Below are positions 8,279 through 17,733 of a stretch of 64,000 bases of DNA, in pieces. The notes beneath the pieces were generated by a model, which worked only from the letters and a program-made list of their open reading frames with translations, did no database searches and had not been told where the DNA came from. The DNA comes from Bacillota bacterium (GTDB lineage: Bacteria; Bacillota; Clostridia; Lachnospirales; Lachnospiraceae), in assembly GCA_023418475.1 (NCBI GenBank), contig JAEZZO010000049.1, positions 70,585-134,584 of the forward strand. Direction: 5' to 3'. Numbering within the stretch: the stretch's first letter is position 1; the number at the start of each line of letters is the position of its first letter. A program made the position numbers and the translations under genes.

Positions 8279-9451
8279 TCAAAAATCCATCTTTTGTTTT
8301 ATGATTTCAAAGCACATTCTACCGTTATGATAGGGGCATTTCCAGGGTCCTACCATTTCCTTTGTACGGATTGGAGAACCATCGCGATTAAGTTCATTGA
8401 ACCACTCAGAGCCTACTCTATGGTCTATCATAGCTTCTTTAATAAAATCCCATACTCTTCCCGCTGCTTCTAGATATTCTGTTTTATTGCTGTCCTTTCG
8501 GTAAGCGTTCAGAAAACCAAGAATTGCTTCTGCCTGAACCCACCATACCTTTCTGGTATCTGTTTTGCCATCTTCCCATTCGTTAAACAGCGAATTCTCA
8601 TCCGTTGCAACCTCCAGAATATGTGCTGCCAGCTCAGCGGTTATCGGTGTGATTTTGGCAGTATATTCTGGATCTTTAAGAACCTCCACTCCTCTATCAA
8701 CCAACCAGGAGGCTTCAATATCATGTCCATAGGAATTTAAATTCAGGAGGGATTTCCAGTTTTGATCAAAGAACACCTCCAGCCTTCTTTCCTTGGGATT
8801 ATAAATCTTCTCTGCAAAAAGATCGAGCATCCATTTCATGCGGCTCTTTATCTTTTCATTTTCATCCACGCGGTACAGCTCCGTATAGGCTTCTAATACA
8901 TGGAGCAGCGTATTCATCGTTCTGGCTGCCATAACACCATTTTCCGATAATTTTTCATTGGATTCCGGTCCGAAGGTACGGGTAAAGGCTTCCAGATATC
9001 CGTCCTCGTCTCTGCAGCAGGTCTCAACTTTTTCTACCAGATCATAGGCTAATTTCAGCGCCTCCGGATTCCTTGATGCGTCATAGTAGGAGGCAAGGGC
9101 ATAGATTGCAAAGGACTGATTATAGGTATGTTTCGTATCGTCAGCAGGCTTTCCGTCATAGGTAACCGACCAGTAAACTCCTCCGTTATCTTTATCATAA
9201 AATGCATTCACTAGGAATTCATATGCATGCCTGGCATACTCCAGACAGGCATCATCCTGCACCGTCATATAAGCATTTGCAAAAAACCATAATATTCTGC
9301 TGTTTAGTATGCATCCCTTATCTGCCTTTTGATACAGCCTAAGCTCATAATCCATCTCCCCGTAGAAGCCTCCATAGTTGTCATCTCTTAGCTTTTCCCA
9401 GAAAGGAATAATATCCTCCACCAGGTGCTGCCTCACTTCCAAAGCCCTCAT
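8279..9451 (-). CDS. Cellobiose/mannobiose 2-epimerase (AGE superfamily)
   Basis: 390 residues, the family length. It epimerises C2 of the reducing-end sugar of beta-1,4-disaccharides, here most likely mannobiose to mannosylglucose. It should form the (alpha/alpha)6 barrel, and the His residues that serve as general acid/base are in NTLLHVLEAY, SYGHDIEAS and CPYHNGR. Several conserved Trp (WWVQAEAI) line the site. AAAGGGG precedes ATG. Its position directly before the mannosylglucose phosphorylase makes the mannan role much more likely than a cellobiose role. Confidence 0.9.
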   Translation of the reverse strand: MRALEVRQHLVEDIIPFWEKLRDDNYGGFYGEMDYELRLYQKADKGCILNSRILWFFANAYMTVQDDACLEYARHAYEFLVNAFYDKDNGGVYWSVTYDGKPADDTKHTYNQSFAIYALASYYDASRNPEALKLAYDLVEKVETCCRDEDGYLEAFTRTFGPESNEKLSENGVMAARTMNTLLHVLEAYTELYRVDENEKIKSRMKWMLDLFAEKIYNPKERRLEVFFDQNWKSLLNLNSYGHDIEASWLVDRGVEVLKDPEYTAKITPITAELAAHILEVATDENSLFNEWEDGKTDTRKVWWVQAEAILGFLNAYRKDSNKTEYLEAAGRVWDFIKEAMIDHRVGSEWFNELNRDGSPIRTKEMVGPWKCPYHNGRMCFEIIKQKMDF

Positions 9452-9579
9452 CTTAATAAATCCCCTTTCTATAAAAGCACCATACTATAATTATAAGTTC
9501 TAAATCAGTTGATCATGTTGATCAGCGATGGTAGTAGTCCTAATCCCTTTGTATCATTTCACCGTCACATGATCTCAAT

Positions 9580-10512
9580 TTATATATAGGAAATGATTAG
9601 TTCCATATTCCCGTCAAGCGTATACTCACCGTATTCTGATGGAATAATAAATGAATCCCCCTTTTTGATGTGCTGTCCATCTATCCTTCCTGTGCCATTT
9701 ATTACTGTAATATTTTGAAAGCTTTTATCCTGGACAAATTTCTGTGTACCATGAAGATCAATCTTCTGTACGTTATAATACCCACAGTGGATCAATTCCA
9801 GTAAATCATAGGTTTCTTCCTTTACTATCTTTTTTCCTGTTTCCTGATCGATATGGGGACAATTGATAACATCGATGCTTTTATCAATATGAAGCATTCT
9901 TGGCTGCCCATTCTCTAATCTGCCATAATCATACAGCCGGTAGGTAATATCACTATTTTGCTGTGTTTCCAGAATTACAGTACCTTTTTTGATTGCGTGT
10001 ACAGTTCCGGGCACGATCTGAAAGAAATCACCCTTCCTAACCGGTCTTATGCGGATCAGATTCTCCCAACGACCACTATAAACCATGTCCTTTAACTCCT
10101 GTTTGTCCTTTGCGTTATGACCGATAACGATGTTACTATCCTCTTCGCAATCTAATATGTACCAGCATTCCGTTTTGCCCAGTGCACCGTTTTCATTTTC
10201 CTTGGCATAATCATCATCCGGATGCACCTGAATGCTTAAATCGGCTTTTGCATCAATGATTTTAATTAAAAGAGGAAAGACATCCCCCTGTGTGTCACCA
10301 AATTCTTCCCTGTGGTTTTCCCATAACCAGCTCAAGGTTTTCCCTAGATATTTCCCATTCCTTATCAGGCAGTCACCATTCTTATGTGCACTGATAGCCC
10401 AGCATTCTCCTGTGTGATCACTCGGTATGGAAAAACCGAACTCCGTTTCCAGTTTATTGCCACCCCAAATCATAGATTTAAAGACGGGTTCCAGAAAAAT
10501 TATTTCTTTCAT
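9580..10512 (-). CDS. manA: Mannose-6-phosphate isomerase, class I
   Basis: 310 residues, the short Bacillus-type form. It interconverts mannose-6-phosphate and fructose-6-phosphate. Cupin-type zinc ligands are visible in SIQVHPDD and in KTECWYIL, and FQIVPGTVHAI and the second cupin half follow. Of two adjacent ATG codons I chose the inner one, five bases from AGGAGG. It is the first gene of the mannoside cluster and has an operator-like site about 70 bases upstream. It completes the path from mannose-1-phosphate to glycolysis once a phosphomannomutase acts. Confidence 0.92.
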   Translation of the reverse strand: MKEIIFLEPVFKSMIWGGNKLETEFGFSIPSDHTGECWAISAHKNGDCLIRNGKYLGKTLSWLWENHREEFGDTQGDVFPLLIKIIDAKADLSIQVHPDDDYAKENENGALGKTECWYILDCEEDSNIVIGHNAKDKQELKDMVYSGRWENLIRIRPVRKGDFFQIVPGTVHAIKKGTVILETQQNSDITYRLYDYGRLENGQPRMLHIDKSIDVINCPHIDQETGKKIVKEETYDLLELIHCGYYNVQKIDLHGTQKFVQDKSFQNITVINGTGRIDGQHIKKGDSFIIPSEYGEYTLDGNMELIISYI

Positions 10513-10578
10513 CATAACCTCCTTCAAAACTTTAAGCAATGATAAATAGTGCATTTTATTTTACAAATTCACACTAAA

Positions 10579-10595
10579 TTGCACTTATATCGCAA
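10579..10595. promoter_or_regulatory. LacI-type operator candidate, copy 3
   Basis: TTGCACTTATATCGCAA shares the TTGCAC start and GCAA end of the copies at 5860 and 5915. It lies upstream of manA, the first gene of the cluster. This suggests that two separate promoters of the cluster answer to the same regulator. Confidence 0.5.
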
Positions 10596-10682
10596 TATTA
10601 TTTTTACTTTTTTCATTCTAGAATAAGCTTTCTTGTTTGTCAATGTATTTCACAAGCCAAGATAGATTATTTCAAGTAATCA

Positions 10683-10691
10683 TGATATAAT
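10683..10691 (+). promoter_or_regulatory. Extended -10 promoter for the DUF3781 gene
   Basis: TGATATAAT is a perfect extended -10 element (TGnTATAAT) about 60 bases before the start at 10751. No good -35 is seen, which is acceptable for this promoter class. Confidence 0.45.
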
Positions 10692-10750
10692 TCTATTAGC
10701 ATTTCATAGGAATCTTTAGAAATGTATTCTATTAGAAATCGAGTGATAAA

Positions 10751-11002
10751 ATGGAATCTGGAAATGAATTACGAAAGCATGTGGATGAATTACATACCAC
10801 TGAATTGGGCGCATTACGGATTAAGAAAAATCTTTCTTTGGATACGGAGGATGTTGTGGCTTGGTGTAAAAAGAAGATAGCATCCCTTCAATCCTCTATT
10901 TCCCGAGAAGGGAAGAATTGGTATGTAAATATTGACGGCTCTATCATAACCGTAAATGCATACAGTTATACGATTATAACTGCTCATAAGGAGAAAAGAT
11001 GA
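10751..11002 (+). CDS. DUF3781 family protein
   Basis: 83 residues. The sequence fits DUF3781 closely: HTTELGALRIKKNLSL, then DVVAWCKKKI, GKNWYV and NAYSYTIITAHK. Function is unknown; the family is often found beside small stress- or ligand-responsive proteins. Its TGA overlaps the ATG of the next gene, so the two are translationally coupled. Ribosome site GAGTG is weak. Confidence 0.85.
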   Translation: MESGNELRKHVDELHTTELGALRIKKNLSLDTEDVVAWCKKKIASLQSSISREGKNWYVNIDGSIITVNAYSYTIITAHKEKR

Positions 11003-11490
11003 AATTTTCTATTCAAGAATTGGAAGCGTTCACTGTTATAGGACAGGAAATAGAATTATCAAATTATCAAAATAGAAATATTCAAATCACTAAGAAGTTT
11101 TGGCGGGAATTTAATATAAATTTGAAAAAATCATATTTATCGCAATCAGGTAACTGGATAAAATATGCCTTTATGAAAAAACGAGAAGATCAGCTGTTCT
11201 ATTATTGTGCAATACCTAAAAAAACTGTTGTTCCAGATGGATTTATTTTAGAGGAAATACCTACATATAGATACTTGGTGGCTGAACATATTGGTTCCAT
11301 GGATGATATCTATACTTCTTATAATGAAATTTACAAAAATATATTACCAAACGAAAAATATGCTGTAATACAAAATGATTTCTTACATTTTGAGAAATAT
11401 GATTATCGTTTTCGCTGGAACAATGCTAATTCTATTATAGAAATTTGGGTTCCTATACAAAACGGGAATTCAATCGTCTGCCATATATAG
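10999..11490 (+). CDS. GyrI-like small-molecule-binding domain protein
   Basis: 163 residues, a stand-alone effector-binding domain of the GyrI/AraC-C-terminal type. It begins MKFSIQELEAFTVIGQE, has FWREF and a Cys-containing YYCAIPK strand, and ends with an IIEIWVPI strand, the usual last strand of this fold. There is no DNA-binding domain. It probably binds a hydrophobic or cationic small molecule. It overlaps the DUF3781 gene by four bases and is followed by a hairpin. Confidence 0.75.
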   Translation: MKFSIQELEAFTVIGQEIELSNYQNRNIQITKKFWREFNINLKKSYLSQSGNWIKYAFMKKREDQLFYYCAIPKKTVVPDGFILEEIPTYRYLVAEHIGSMDDIYTSYNEIYKNILPNEKYAVIQNDFLHFEKYDYRFRWNNANSIIEIWVPIQNGNSIVCHI

Positions 11491-11505
11491 AATATTTTTA
11501 AATAA

Positions 11506-11537
11506 GCCATTGCAGCGCTTCATAGTAATGCAATGGC
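11506..11537 (+). terminator. Hairpin after the GyrI-like gene
   Basis: A perfect nine-base-pair stem (GCCATTGCA / TGCAATGGC) encloses a 14-base loop. The T-run that follows is poor (ATTATATTTG), so termination may be partial. It separates this rightward pair from the leftward chemoreceptor gene. Confidence 0.55.
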
Positions 11538-11558
11538 ATTATATTTGTTACTAAAATA

Positions 11559-13073
11559 TTATGAAAAACGACTGATTAAATCAATACACATTACATAAGT
11601 TTTCCCGTCTTTTCCCTCGTAGGAGCAGGAAACTGTTCTGCAGAGTCCCCCGGTTGCTGTAGATATGTATTCGATTGAAGTATACCACTCATGCTGCTTC
11701 TTCATGGCTTTACGGAAATACTTCTTTTCACCGCAATAATCACCTGGCATTGCAGGTTTAAAGTTCTCATCCTGTTCGATTGTAATCTCCGGGTTCATAA
11801 TCGTATGGCTTTGCTGTTTGCCCATGCCATCAATAACATACAGGCACTCAAAGTCCTTCTGGTTTTTAATGCCTGCCTCCAGTACAGCATCAATTTCACT
11901 GGTAGTGGATACCCTCGCCAGCTTATCAAAAATATTCTGAAGGTAGTTCTTATCTATTTTTTCAATACTGTTATTGATTATAACAGATGAATTTTTCTGA
12001 TTTTTTAAACGATATTTGGTCATCACTTTTTTAAGACTGGAAGACACTTCCAATAGACTGCTTGCTACCGCACTATTTTCCTGTGCGTAGGCTGCGTCAT
12101 TTTGAATTGTATTGGAGATGTCCGTAATAATTATGGATGTATTTTTTAAACTTTCTGCCTGACTTTCAGATACTTCTGCAATATCAGAACAAAGCCTGGT
12201 AACATTTTCAATAGAGGAATTAATCTTTTGAAAGCTCTCCGAGGTTTTATCTGCCATCTCGGCACTTTCTTTGGCTGTTTTCAGGCTATTGTCAATCAGC
12301 TGCGTGGTCTGATTTACCGCTTCTGCACTTCTTTCTGCGAGATTTCTTACTTCACTGGCTACCACAGAGAAGCCTTTTCCTGATTCTCCGGCACGGGCAG
12401 CTTCAATTGCTGCGTTCAACGCCAAAAGCTTTGTCTGTTCCGCCAGACCGCTGATAATTGTAATAATTCCGGAGATATCCCTGGAAGAACTTTGCACCTT
12501 CTCGATAGAACCAAGCATTTGTTGCATATATTTTCCGCCTGTCTCTGCTTCTATCTGTATTTCATTTACATTTTGGGCTGCAAGCTTGGCATTTCGGGCA
12601 TTGTTAGTGGTATGCTCCGTTATTTGATATATTTTTCCTGTTAAATCAGTAATAAAGTCTGACTGGTCACCTGCATTCTTAGCAATCTGAGTGGCACCGC
12701 TTTCTACCTGACTGCTCAACCTGTCTACTTCTTCGGTCAGTTGATTGATTTCTTCAAAGGAACTATTTAAGGAATGTCTGATTTTATGCAGAGCGTTTTT
12801 AATCGGAACGAAATCTCCCTGATAATGGATATTCTTTGTAAACGAGACAGCCATATTTCCTGCCGAAAGATGGGATAATATATGCGCAATCTCATTAATG
12901 TACTCATTAAAAGACGTACTGATCTGATTAATATCCTCAGCCAGATTGTTAAGTACCACATAGTTTTCAGTACTGATTGCTATATCCAGGTCTCCGCTTA
13001 CCAACTGGTGGATCGTTCCTGCTAATCTCTCTGCCTCTGATCCTATCTTCTGTATCTCTTGACGTTTTCTCAT
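11559..13073 (-). CDS. Soluble methyl-accepting chemotaxis protein with C-terminal sensor
   Basis: 504 residues with no transmembrane segment. Residues 1-100 are HAMP-like helices (TIHQLVSGDLDIAI and repeats). The central coiled coil carries the signalling hairpin tip EQTKLLALNAAIEAARAGE, which contacts CheA and CheW. After about residue 380 comes a separate PAS/Cache-like domain ending in YVMCIDLISRFS, probably the sensor. A C-terminal sensor on a cytoplasmic receptor suggests detection of an internal signal. I chose the ATG at 13073, five bases after GGGGG; the ATG four codons upstream has no site. Confidence 0.88.
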   Translation of the reverse strand: MRKRQEIQKIGSEAERLAGTIHQLVSGDLDIAISTENYVVLNNLAEDINQISTSFNEYINEIAHILSHLSAGNMAVSFTKNIHYQGDFVPIKNALHKIRHSLNSSFEEINQLTEEVDRLSSQVESGATQIAKNAGDQSDFITDLTGKIYQITEHTTNNARNAKLAAQNVNEIQIEAETGGKYMQQMLGSIEKVQSSSRDISGIITIISGLAEQTKLLALNAAIEAARAGESGKGFSVVASEVRNLAERSAEAVNQTTQLIDNSLKTAKESAEMADKTSESFQKINSSIENVTRLCSDIAEVSESQAESLKNTSIIITDISNTIQNDAAYAQENSAVASSLLEVSSSLKKVMTKYRLKNQKNSSVIINNSIEKIDKNYLQNIFDKLARVSTTSEIDAVLEAGIKNQKDFECLYVIDGMGKQQSHTIMNPEITIEQDENFKPAMPGDYCGEKKYFRKAMKKQHEWYTSIEYISTATGGLCRTVSCSYEGKDGKTYVMCIDLISRFS

Positions 13074-13210
13074 AGTAACCCCCATCTACCGCACATGCGG
13101 CATACTTTAACGAAAAGCACATTCCTTATTTTTTGCCAGTTTAAATGCTTCTTGTTTCAACCTATCCCCTTAAATATCTAAAAATCCATTTCTTCCGCAT
13201 GAGTGCAGAA

Positions 13211-13243
13211 AAGCAGTGAGTATGAAAGCCTCACTGCTTTTTT
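13211..13243 (-). terminator. Terminator after ridA (bidirectional)
   Basis: AAGCAGTGAG pairs with CTCACTGCTT around a nine-base loop. A T-run is present on both strands, six on the plus strand and four on the minus. It lies between the end of ridA and the start of the chemoreceptor gene. Confidence 0.7.
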
Positions 13244-13325
13244 ATAACTATATATTACTAATTTCCTATTGTCAATCCTCTAATCGAATTAACCTGGAAA
13301 CTTCTGCATTTTCTGTAATCGTATT

Positions 13326-13703
13326 TTAGTTCATTACCGCAGTTATTTCCACTTCACAAAGCACATCCTTGGGGAGCTGCTGTGCAGCCACACAGGATCT
13401 TGCAGGTTTTCCGGTAAAATACTTCGCATATACTTCATTAAATGCTGCAAAATCATCCATGCTTTTCAAGAAGCAGGTAGTTTTAATTACATTTTCAAAA
13501 GAGATTCCTGCTGCTTCTAAAATTGCTGAAACATTCTTCATTACCTGTGTAGCCTGTATCTCTATATCTCCCTCTACAACCTGTCCATTTTCCGGGTTTA
13601 TCGGAATCTGGCCTGATGCAAATAGCAAGTTGCCGCTTATGAGTGCCTGTGAATAAGGTCCGATTGCTGCCGGGGCCTTATCGGTTTGAATTATTTTAAA
13701 CAT
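13326..13703 (-). CDS. ridA: RidA family 2-iminobutanoate/2-iminopropanoate deaminase
   Basis: 125 residues, the standard size of this trimeric family, which hydrolyses reactive enamines and imines from PLP enzymes. GPYSQA, FASGQIP and the Arg-containing KPARSCVA segment are all present. I chose the ATG at 13703, seven bases after GGAGG; the frame extends further upstream without a site. It is a single gene flanked by a terminator. Confidence 0.95.
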   Translation of the reverse strand: MFKIIQTDKAPAAIGPYSQALISGNLLFASGQIPINPENGQVVEGDIEIQATQVMKNVSAILEAAGISFENVIKTTCFLKSMDDFAAFNEVYAKYFTGKPARSCVAAQQLPKDVLCEVEITAVMN

Positions 13704-13792
13704 ATTATTTCCTCCGGTTTTTCTTTCCATTATAGTAATTATGAAAGCATTTTTCAATGAAAAAATTTTTTAGCGCTATAAAAGGACAATAT

Positions 13793-15217
13793 TTAACTCG
13801 AACCTTTCCGAAATAATACTACTTTTATTGTTTTCAGCAGTATTCTGATATCCATTTTAAATGACCAGTTATCAATATATTCCAAGTCCAGCTTCACGAC
13901 CTCCTCAAAATCGGTAATATCACTGCGTCCACTTACCTGCCACAAGCCGGTAATTCCTGATTTAAGAGCCAGTCTTCTCTTATGCCTGCCCTCATAACGA
14001 ATAAATTCCGCCTCAGTTGGAGGTCTTGTACCAACCAGACTCATATCTCCTTTTAAAACATTAAAGAACTGAGGGAATTCATCCAGACTGGACTTACGAA
14101 GAAATTTCCCCACTTTTGTTACTCTTGGATCTTCCTTCATCTTAAACATGAAGCCGTTCATTTCGTTATGCGACATTAGTTCTTGCATTCGTGATTCGGC
14201 ATCCATGTGCATAGAACGAAATTTATATATTTTAAAACGTCTGCCGTTTCTTCCGATTCTTACCTGGGAAAAGAAGATTGGCCCCGGCGATTCTATTAAA
14301 ATGGCGGGAGCGATTATTATCATAAAAACTGCGGTGAGGATGCAGCCAATCAGTCCGCCCGCTAAATCCATCAGTCGTTTCAGAAGCAGCTGACTTCCAT
14401 TAAAGAGCCTTGAGCTGAAGGTAAGTACATGATAGCCGCTCACTTCACGGACTACCTTTTCGTGAATGTTCAGTCCAAAGGTATTAATGCTTAAATCTAC
14501 TGTAACACCCATATTCTGAAATTTAAGGATTGCCTCTTCCAGACGAAAATCCGGCATACCTTCTCCGGGAATATGAATAAATACACCATCAAGCGCTTCC
14601 AGTTTCGCAACTTCAAACATATTGTTTCGATCAGCCTTCACTTCAATTCCACCTATTTTCTTGCCGATCATATCTGTATCAATAATCGTAAAATAGGTGA
14701 TTTGAAATTCCCAGTTATTTTCTTTTTCTATATGTAATAATATTTTATTTGCTTGCTCAAACGTTGTAATAATCATAACTTTCGAACTGGAAGTACTTTT
14801 TTTATATACGGCTAAAAATAAAATCTTATAATATTGTCGTTCTATATACATGATCATGGTATTTAATAGGATAAAACAGAAGAAAAATAATCTGGAGAAG
14901 GCTTCCCCTTCCTGGAAAATATATAAAACAGAAGTGACTGCCACAGTAAGTATCAGATTTATCTTAAAAACCACGAGCATTTCTTCAATAAAACCACGCC
15001 GGAACAGATCACTATAGGTATTGTAGATATAATAAATTGCAACATATATGGATAAAATAATTGCAAATATCATTCCGTATACCTCTGTTTCAAAATAAGA
15101 AGCTGTAATTTTACCAAAACGTATCCAGGTTGCCAGCAGGAACGAAATCACAATACAAAGAGTATCCACCAGCAAAAGGTATTTACTCGGCAAATCCTTT
15201 TTCGTCAAATCCATCAT
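13793..15217 (-). CDS. Exopolysaccharide polyprenyl glycosylphosphotransferase (WcaJ/CpsE type)
   Basis: 474 residues. Four N-terminal transmembrane helices (about 10-130) are followed by a Rossmann-like domain, a fifth helix near 290 (a re-entrant hairpin in this family) and the bacterial sugar transferase domain, with KIYKFRSM, SLDEFPQF, VGTRP and GITGLWQVSGRS. It moves a sugar-phosphate from a nucleotide sugar to undecaprenyl phosphate, starting repeat-unit synthesis. I chose the ATG at 15217, six bases after AAGGAAG. It overlaps its upstream partner by 35 bases. No other polysaccharide genes are nearby. Confidence 0.9.
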   Translation of the reverse strand: MMDLTKKDLPSKYLLLVDTLCIVISFLLATWIRFGKITASYFETEVYGMIFAIILSIYVAIYYIYNTYSDLFRRGFIEEMLVVFKINLILTVAVTSVLYIFQEGEAFSRLFFFCFILLNTMIMYIERQYYKILFLAVYKKSTSSSKVMIITTFEQANKILLHIEKENNWEFQITYFTIIDTDMIGKKIGGIEVKADRNNMFEVAKLEALDGVFIHIPGEGMPDFRLEEAILKFQNMGVTVDLSINTFGLNIHEKVVREVSGYHVLTFSSRLFNGSQLLLKRLMDLAGGLIGCILTAVFMIIIAPAILIESPGPIFFSQVRIGRNGRRFKIYKFRSMHMDAESRMQELMSHNEMNGFMFKMKEDPRVTKVGKFLRKSSLDEFPQFFNVLKGDMSLVGTRPPTEAEFIRYEGRHKRRLALKSGITGLWQVSGRSDITDFEEVVKLDLEYIDNWSFKMDIRILLKTIKVVLFRKGSS

Positions 15218-15914
15218 AAACCACTTCCTTACCAAACAACTGATTTTTCTTTGCTATCATGATACAAATACCTAATAATGCCGCAGCAGCAGTAAGCGTT
15301 ATCACTAATGCATTCACCTGAAACACCGGCTTTTGCGCAACCAAATCATATTTATATAAGACTTTCCCGTAAGCGTCAGATACCTTACCAATGTTATCCT
15401 CCTGATTGATTTCTAATGTAAGGCCGCAGGCTTTATATACCTGTTCTGTTATGTAAAAAGCCATTTTTTTACTGTCCAGTGACATATCTTTCATATCTGT
15501 CTTACCTTCGTAATTTATAATATCCTGAAGATCTGCCAGCTGTTTCAGAATGTTTCCCGTACTGTCTTCCTTTATGTTCACCGTTTCATTGCTAAGATAA
15601 TTTTTTAATATACTATAATAGCTCCCAAAAAAAGTACGATCATGACCAGTCTGAGCATTCATACCTGCAGTCCTCCATAAGGTATCCAGGATTTTTACTT
15701 CCGCCTGGTTGAGTCCTTTTGCAGCTAATGCGGGATTATCTTCTGTCGCTGCTGTTATATTCGTCTGCTCATAATTAGTATGAATTACTCCTCTCGCAGT
15801 TACTGTAAAGCATATAAGCAAAAGCATTATTCCCATTGAAAATATCGGAGGCATCATACACTTTCGATTAAAAATACGTTTTTTAATATGTAAGCTGTTT
15901 TCTATCAATATCAC
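15183..15914 (-). CDS. Membrane-anchored extracytoplasmic protein of unknown function
   Basis: 243 residues. One transmembrane segment lies near residues 22-43 and a second near 205-225, so the polar region between them should face outside. This two-helix layout recalls chain-length regulators, but no Wzz motif is visible and I do not assign it. The GTG start has AAGGAGGG about nine bases upstream. It is co-transcribed with the sugar transferase, so a role in polysaccharide assembly or export is a reasonable guess. Confidence 0.65.
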   Translation of the reverse strand: MILIENSLHIKKRIFNRKCMMPPIFSMGIMLLLICFTVTARGVIHTNYEQTNITAATEDNPALAAKGLNQAEVKILDTLWRTAGMNAQTGHDRTFFGSYYSILKNYLSNETVNIKEDSTGNILKQLADLQDIINYEGKTDMKDMSLDSKKMAFYITEQVYKACGLTLEINQEDNIGKVSDAYGKVLYKYDLVAQKPVFQVNALVITLTAAAALLGICIMIAKKNQLFGKEVVYDGFDEKGFAE

Positions 15915-16224
15915 TTATCCTACCCTCCTTTATAGAAATGTATTTAAGTTGTTATTAAATACTTATTTTTACCAATAAATGAATTATATGATACGATTTT
16001 CAGGTTATCAATCACTCAATCATAAATAATATTTTTTTTCATTTACAGTATTTACTCTAATAATACAGCATATTCTTTATTTCGAGTATGCCCATCATAA
16101 TAAGACCTTAAAACAGGGCTTGTTTTTATCAATCCAATTATTCTCACATTCCTGTACATTGGGAGTACTCTAAAGCAGCCTCTATTTCTGCAAAAAATCC
16201 TATCTGAATTGCTTTTCTATACTC

Positions 16225-16250
16225 ACATCTTTCACAGGCTTACATATAAT
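16225..16250 (+). promoter_or_regulatory. Sigma-K-like (mother cell) promoter for dpaAB
   Basis: ACA at 16225-16227, a 15-base spacer, and CATATAAT at 16243-16250 fit the sigma-K pattern (AC, then CATAnnnT). It lies 22 bases upstream of the dpaA start. Dipicolinate synthase is a sigma-K operon in Bacillus subtilis, which supports the reading. Sigma-E has a similar -10. The rest of the 15915-16224 gap is AT-rich and shows nothing firm. Confidence 0.55.
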
Positions 16251-16272
16251 GAGACATAAAGGAGTGAAGTAT

Positions 16273-17145
16273 ATGTCCCAGGAGCCAAACATTGGAATTT
16301 TCGGAGGCGATCAACGGCAGGTATATATGGTGGCAGCATTTTTGCAAAAAGGATATCATGTCTATACTTATCGGATTGCAGAAACGATAAATCATGAAAA
16401 CTGTCTGAGAGTGAGTAACCTGAATGAATTATTTAATAAATGTAGCTTTCTTATCGGTCCAATTCCTTTGACCAGAGATTTGGTATCCGTCGCTTCCACG
16501 AAAGCTTCCGAACTGACTATTACCAATCTTACCAGACTGCTCACCAAGGATCATTTTCTTATCGGCGGGATGCTTCCGCCCGCACTGATTGGAACATGCA
16601 CCGAAAAAGGAATTCCCTTTTATGATCTTATGAAGAATGAAAAAATAACAATTCTCAATGCGATTGCAACTGCAGAAGGAACCATTATGGAAGCAATTCA
16701 GAGCAGCGACCAAAACTTGCATGGCAGCCATTGTCTTGTTCTGGGATATGGCCGATGTGCGAAGATTCTCGCCGGAAAATTAAAAGGATTGGATGCAAAC
16801 GTAACAGTAGCCGCCAGATCTGAGGAAGCACTCGCATATGCTTATGCAGCAGGATTTCAGGTCATTTCATTATCTGACATAAAAAATCTTCTGTCCTCTT
16901 TTGATTTTATATTTAATACGATTCCTTCACTGGTTCTTGATCAAGGCTGCCTGGATTTGGTAAGCCAAAACACATCAATTATTGATATAGCCTCTGCTCC
17001 CGGAGGAGTGGATTATGAATATGCAATGCAGCGAAAATTAAAAGCCAAACTCTGCCTCGGATTGCCTGGCAAAGTAGCACCTAAGACCTCTGCGGATATT
17101 CTGGTAAATGAAATTATCTCGTTGATAAAAGAAAGAAGTGATTAA
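16273..17145 (+). CDS. dpaA: Dipicolinate synthase subunit A
   Basis: 290 residues, spoVFA/dpaA family. With subunit B it oxidises the lysine-pathway intermediate to dipicolinic acid, the calcium-binding core solute of spores, in the mother cell. The N-terminal FGGDQRQ motif and a NAD(P)-binding VLGYGRCAK fold around residue 155 are visible. The ATG at 16273 is preceded by GGAGTG; an ATG eight codons upstream has no site. The stop abuts the start of dpaB. Confidence 0.93.
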   Translation: MSQEPNIGIFGGDQRQVYMVAAFLQKGYHVYTYRIAETINHENCLRVSNLNELFNKCSFLIGPIPLTRDLVSVASTKASELTITNLTRLLTKDHFLIGGMLPPALIGTCTEKGIPFYDLMKNEKITILNAIATAEGTIMEAIQSSDQNLHGSHCLVLGYGRCAKILAGKLKGLDANVTVAARSEEALAYAYAAGFQVISLSDIKNLLSSFDFIFNTIPSLVLDQGCLDLVSQNTSIIDIASAPGGVDYEYAMQRKLKAKLCLGLPGKVAPKTSADILVNEIISLIKERSD

Positions 17146-17733
17146 ATGACGATTCATGGAAAAAATATAGGCATTGCCCTAACAGGATCTTTTTGCACCT
17201 TTGATAAAGTCTTTCCTGAGATTGAACACCTGGTTTCGGAAAAAGCCAATGTTTTGACAATCTTTTCAGAGCGCTCTCAGGTGACCGATACCCGTTTCGG
17301 AAATGCAGACAGCTTTATTCAAAAAGCCAATATAATCACAGGAAATAAACCTGTTACTACGCTTGTTGAAGCAGAGAAGCTGGGTCCTAATAACCTTCTG
17401 GACCTTCTGATTATTGCACCTTGCACCGGTAATACCTTGGCGAAAATGGCTCACGCAATTACCGATACTACTGTTCTGATGGCTGCAAAGGGTTTGTTAA
17501 GGAATAATAAGCCTCTTGTAATTGCCGTCTCCACCAATGATGCATTAAGTAATAATTTAAAAAACATAGGTATGCTGATTAATAACAAAAACATCTATTT
17601 CGTCCCCTTCGGACAGGATAATTATAAGGGCAAGCCCAATTCAATGGTCGCCCATTTTGATTTAATCCTCTCAACGGCGGAAGAAGCTTTAGAGGGAAGG
17701 CAGCTGCAACCCGTTATTCTTACTCCAAGATAA
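17146..17733 (+). CDS. dpaB: Dipicolinate synthase subunit B (flavoprotein)
   Basis: 195 residues, spoVFB/dpaB, a flavodoxin-fold protein. The family start KNIGIALTGSFCTF, the IIAPCTGNTLAKMA flavin-binding segment and a conserved NDALSNN motif are present. It starts directly after dpaA. Its presence shows that the organism makes spores and uses the SpoVF route rather than the EtfA-dependent route of many clostridia. Confidence 0.93.
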   Translation: MTIHGKNIGIALTGSFCTFDKVFPEIEHLVSEKANVLTIFSERSQVTDTRFGNADSFIQKANIITGNKPVTTLVEAEKLGPNNLLDLLIIAPCTGNTLAKMAHAITDTTVLMAAKGLLRNNKPLVIAVSTNDALSNNLKNIGMLINNKNIYFVPFGQDNYKGKPNSMVAHFDLILSTAEEALEGRQLQPVILTPR

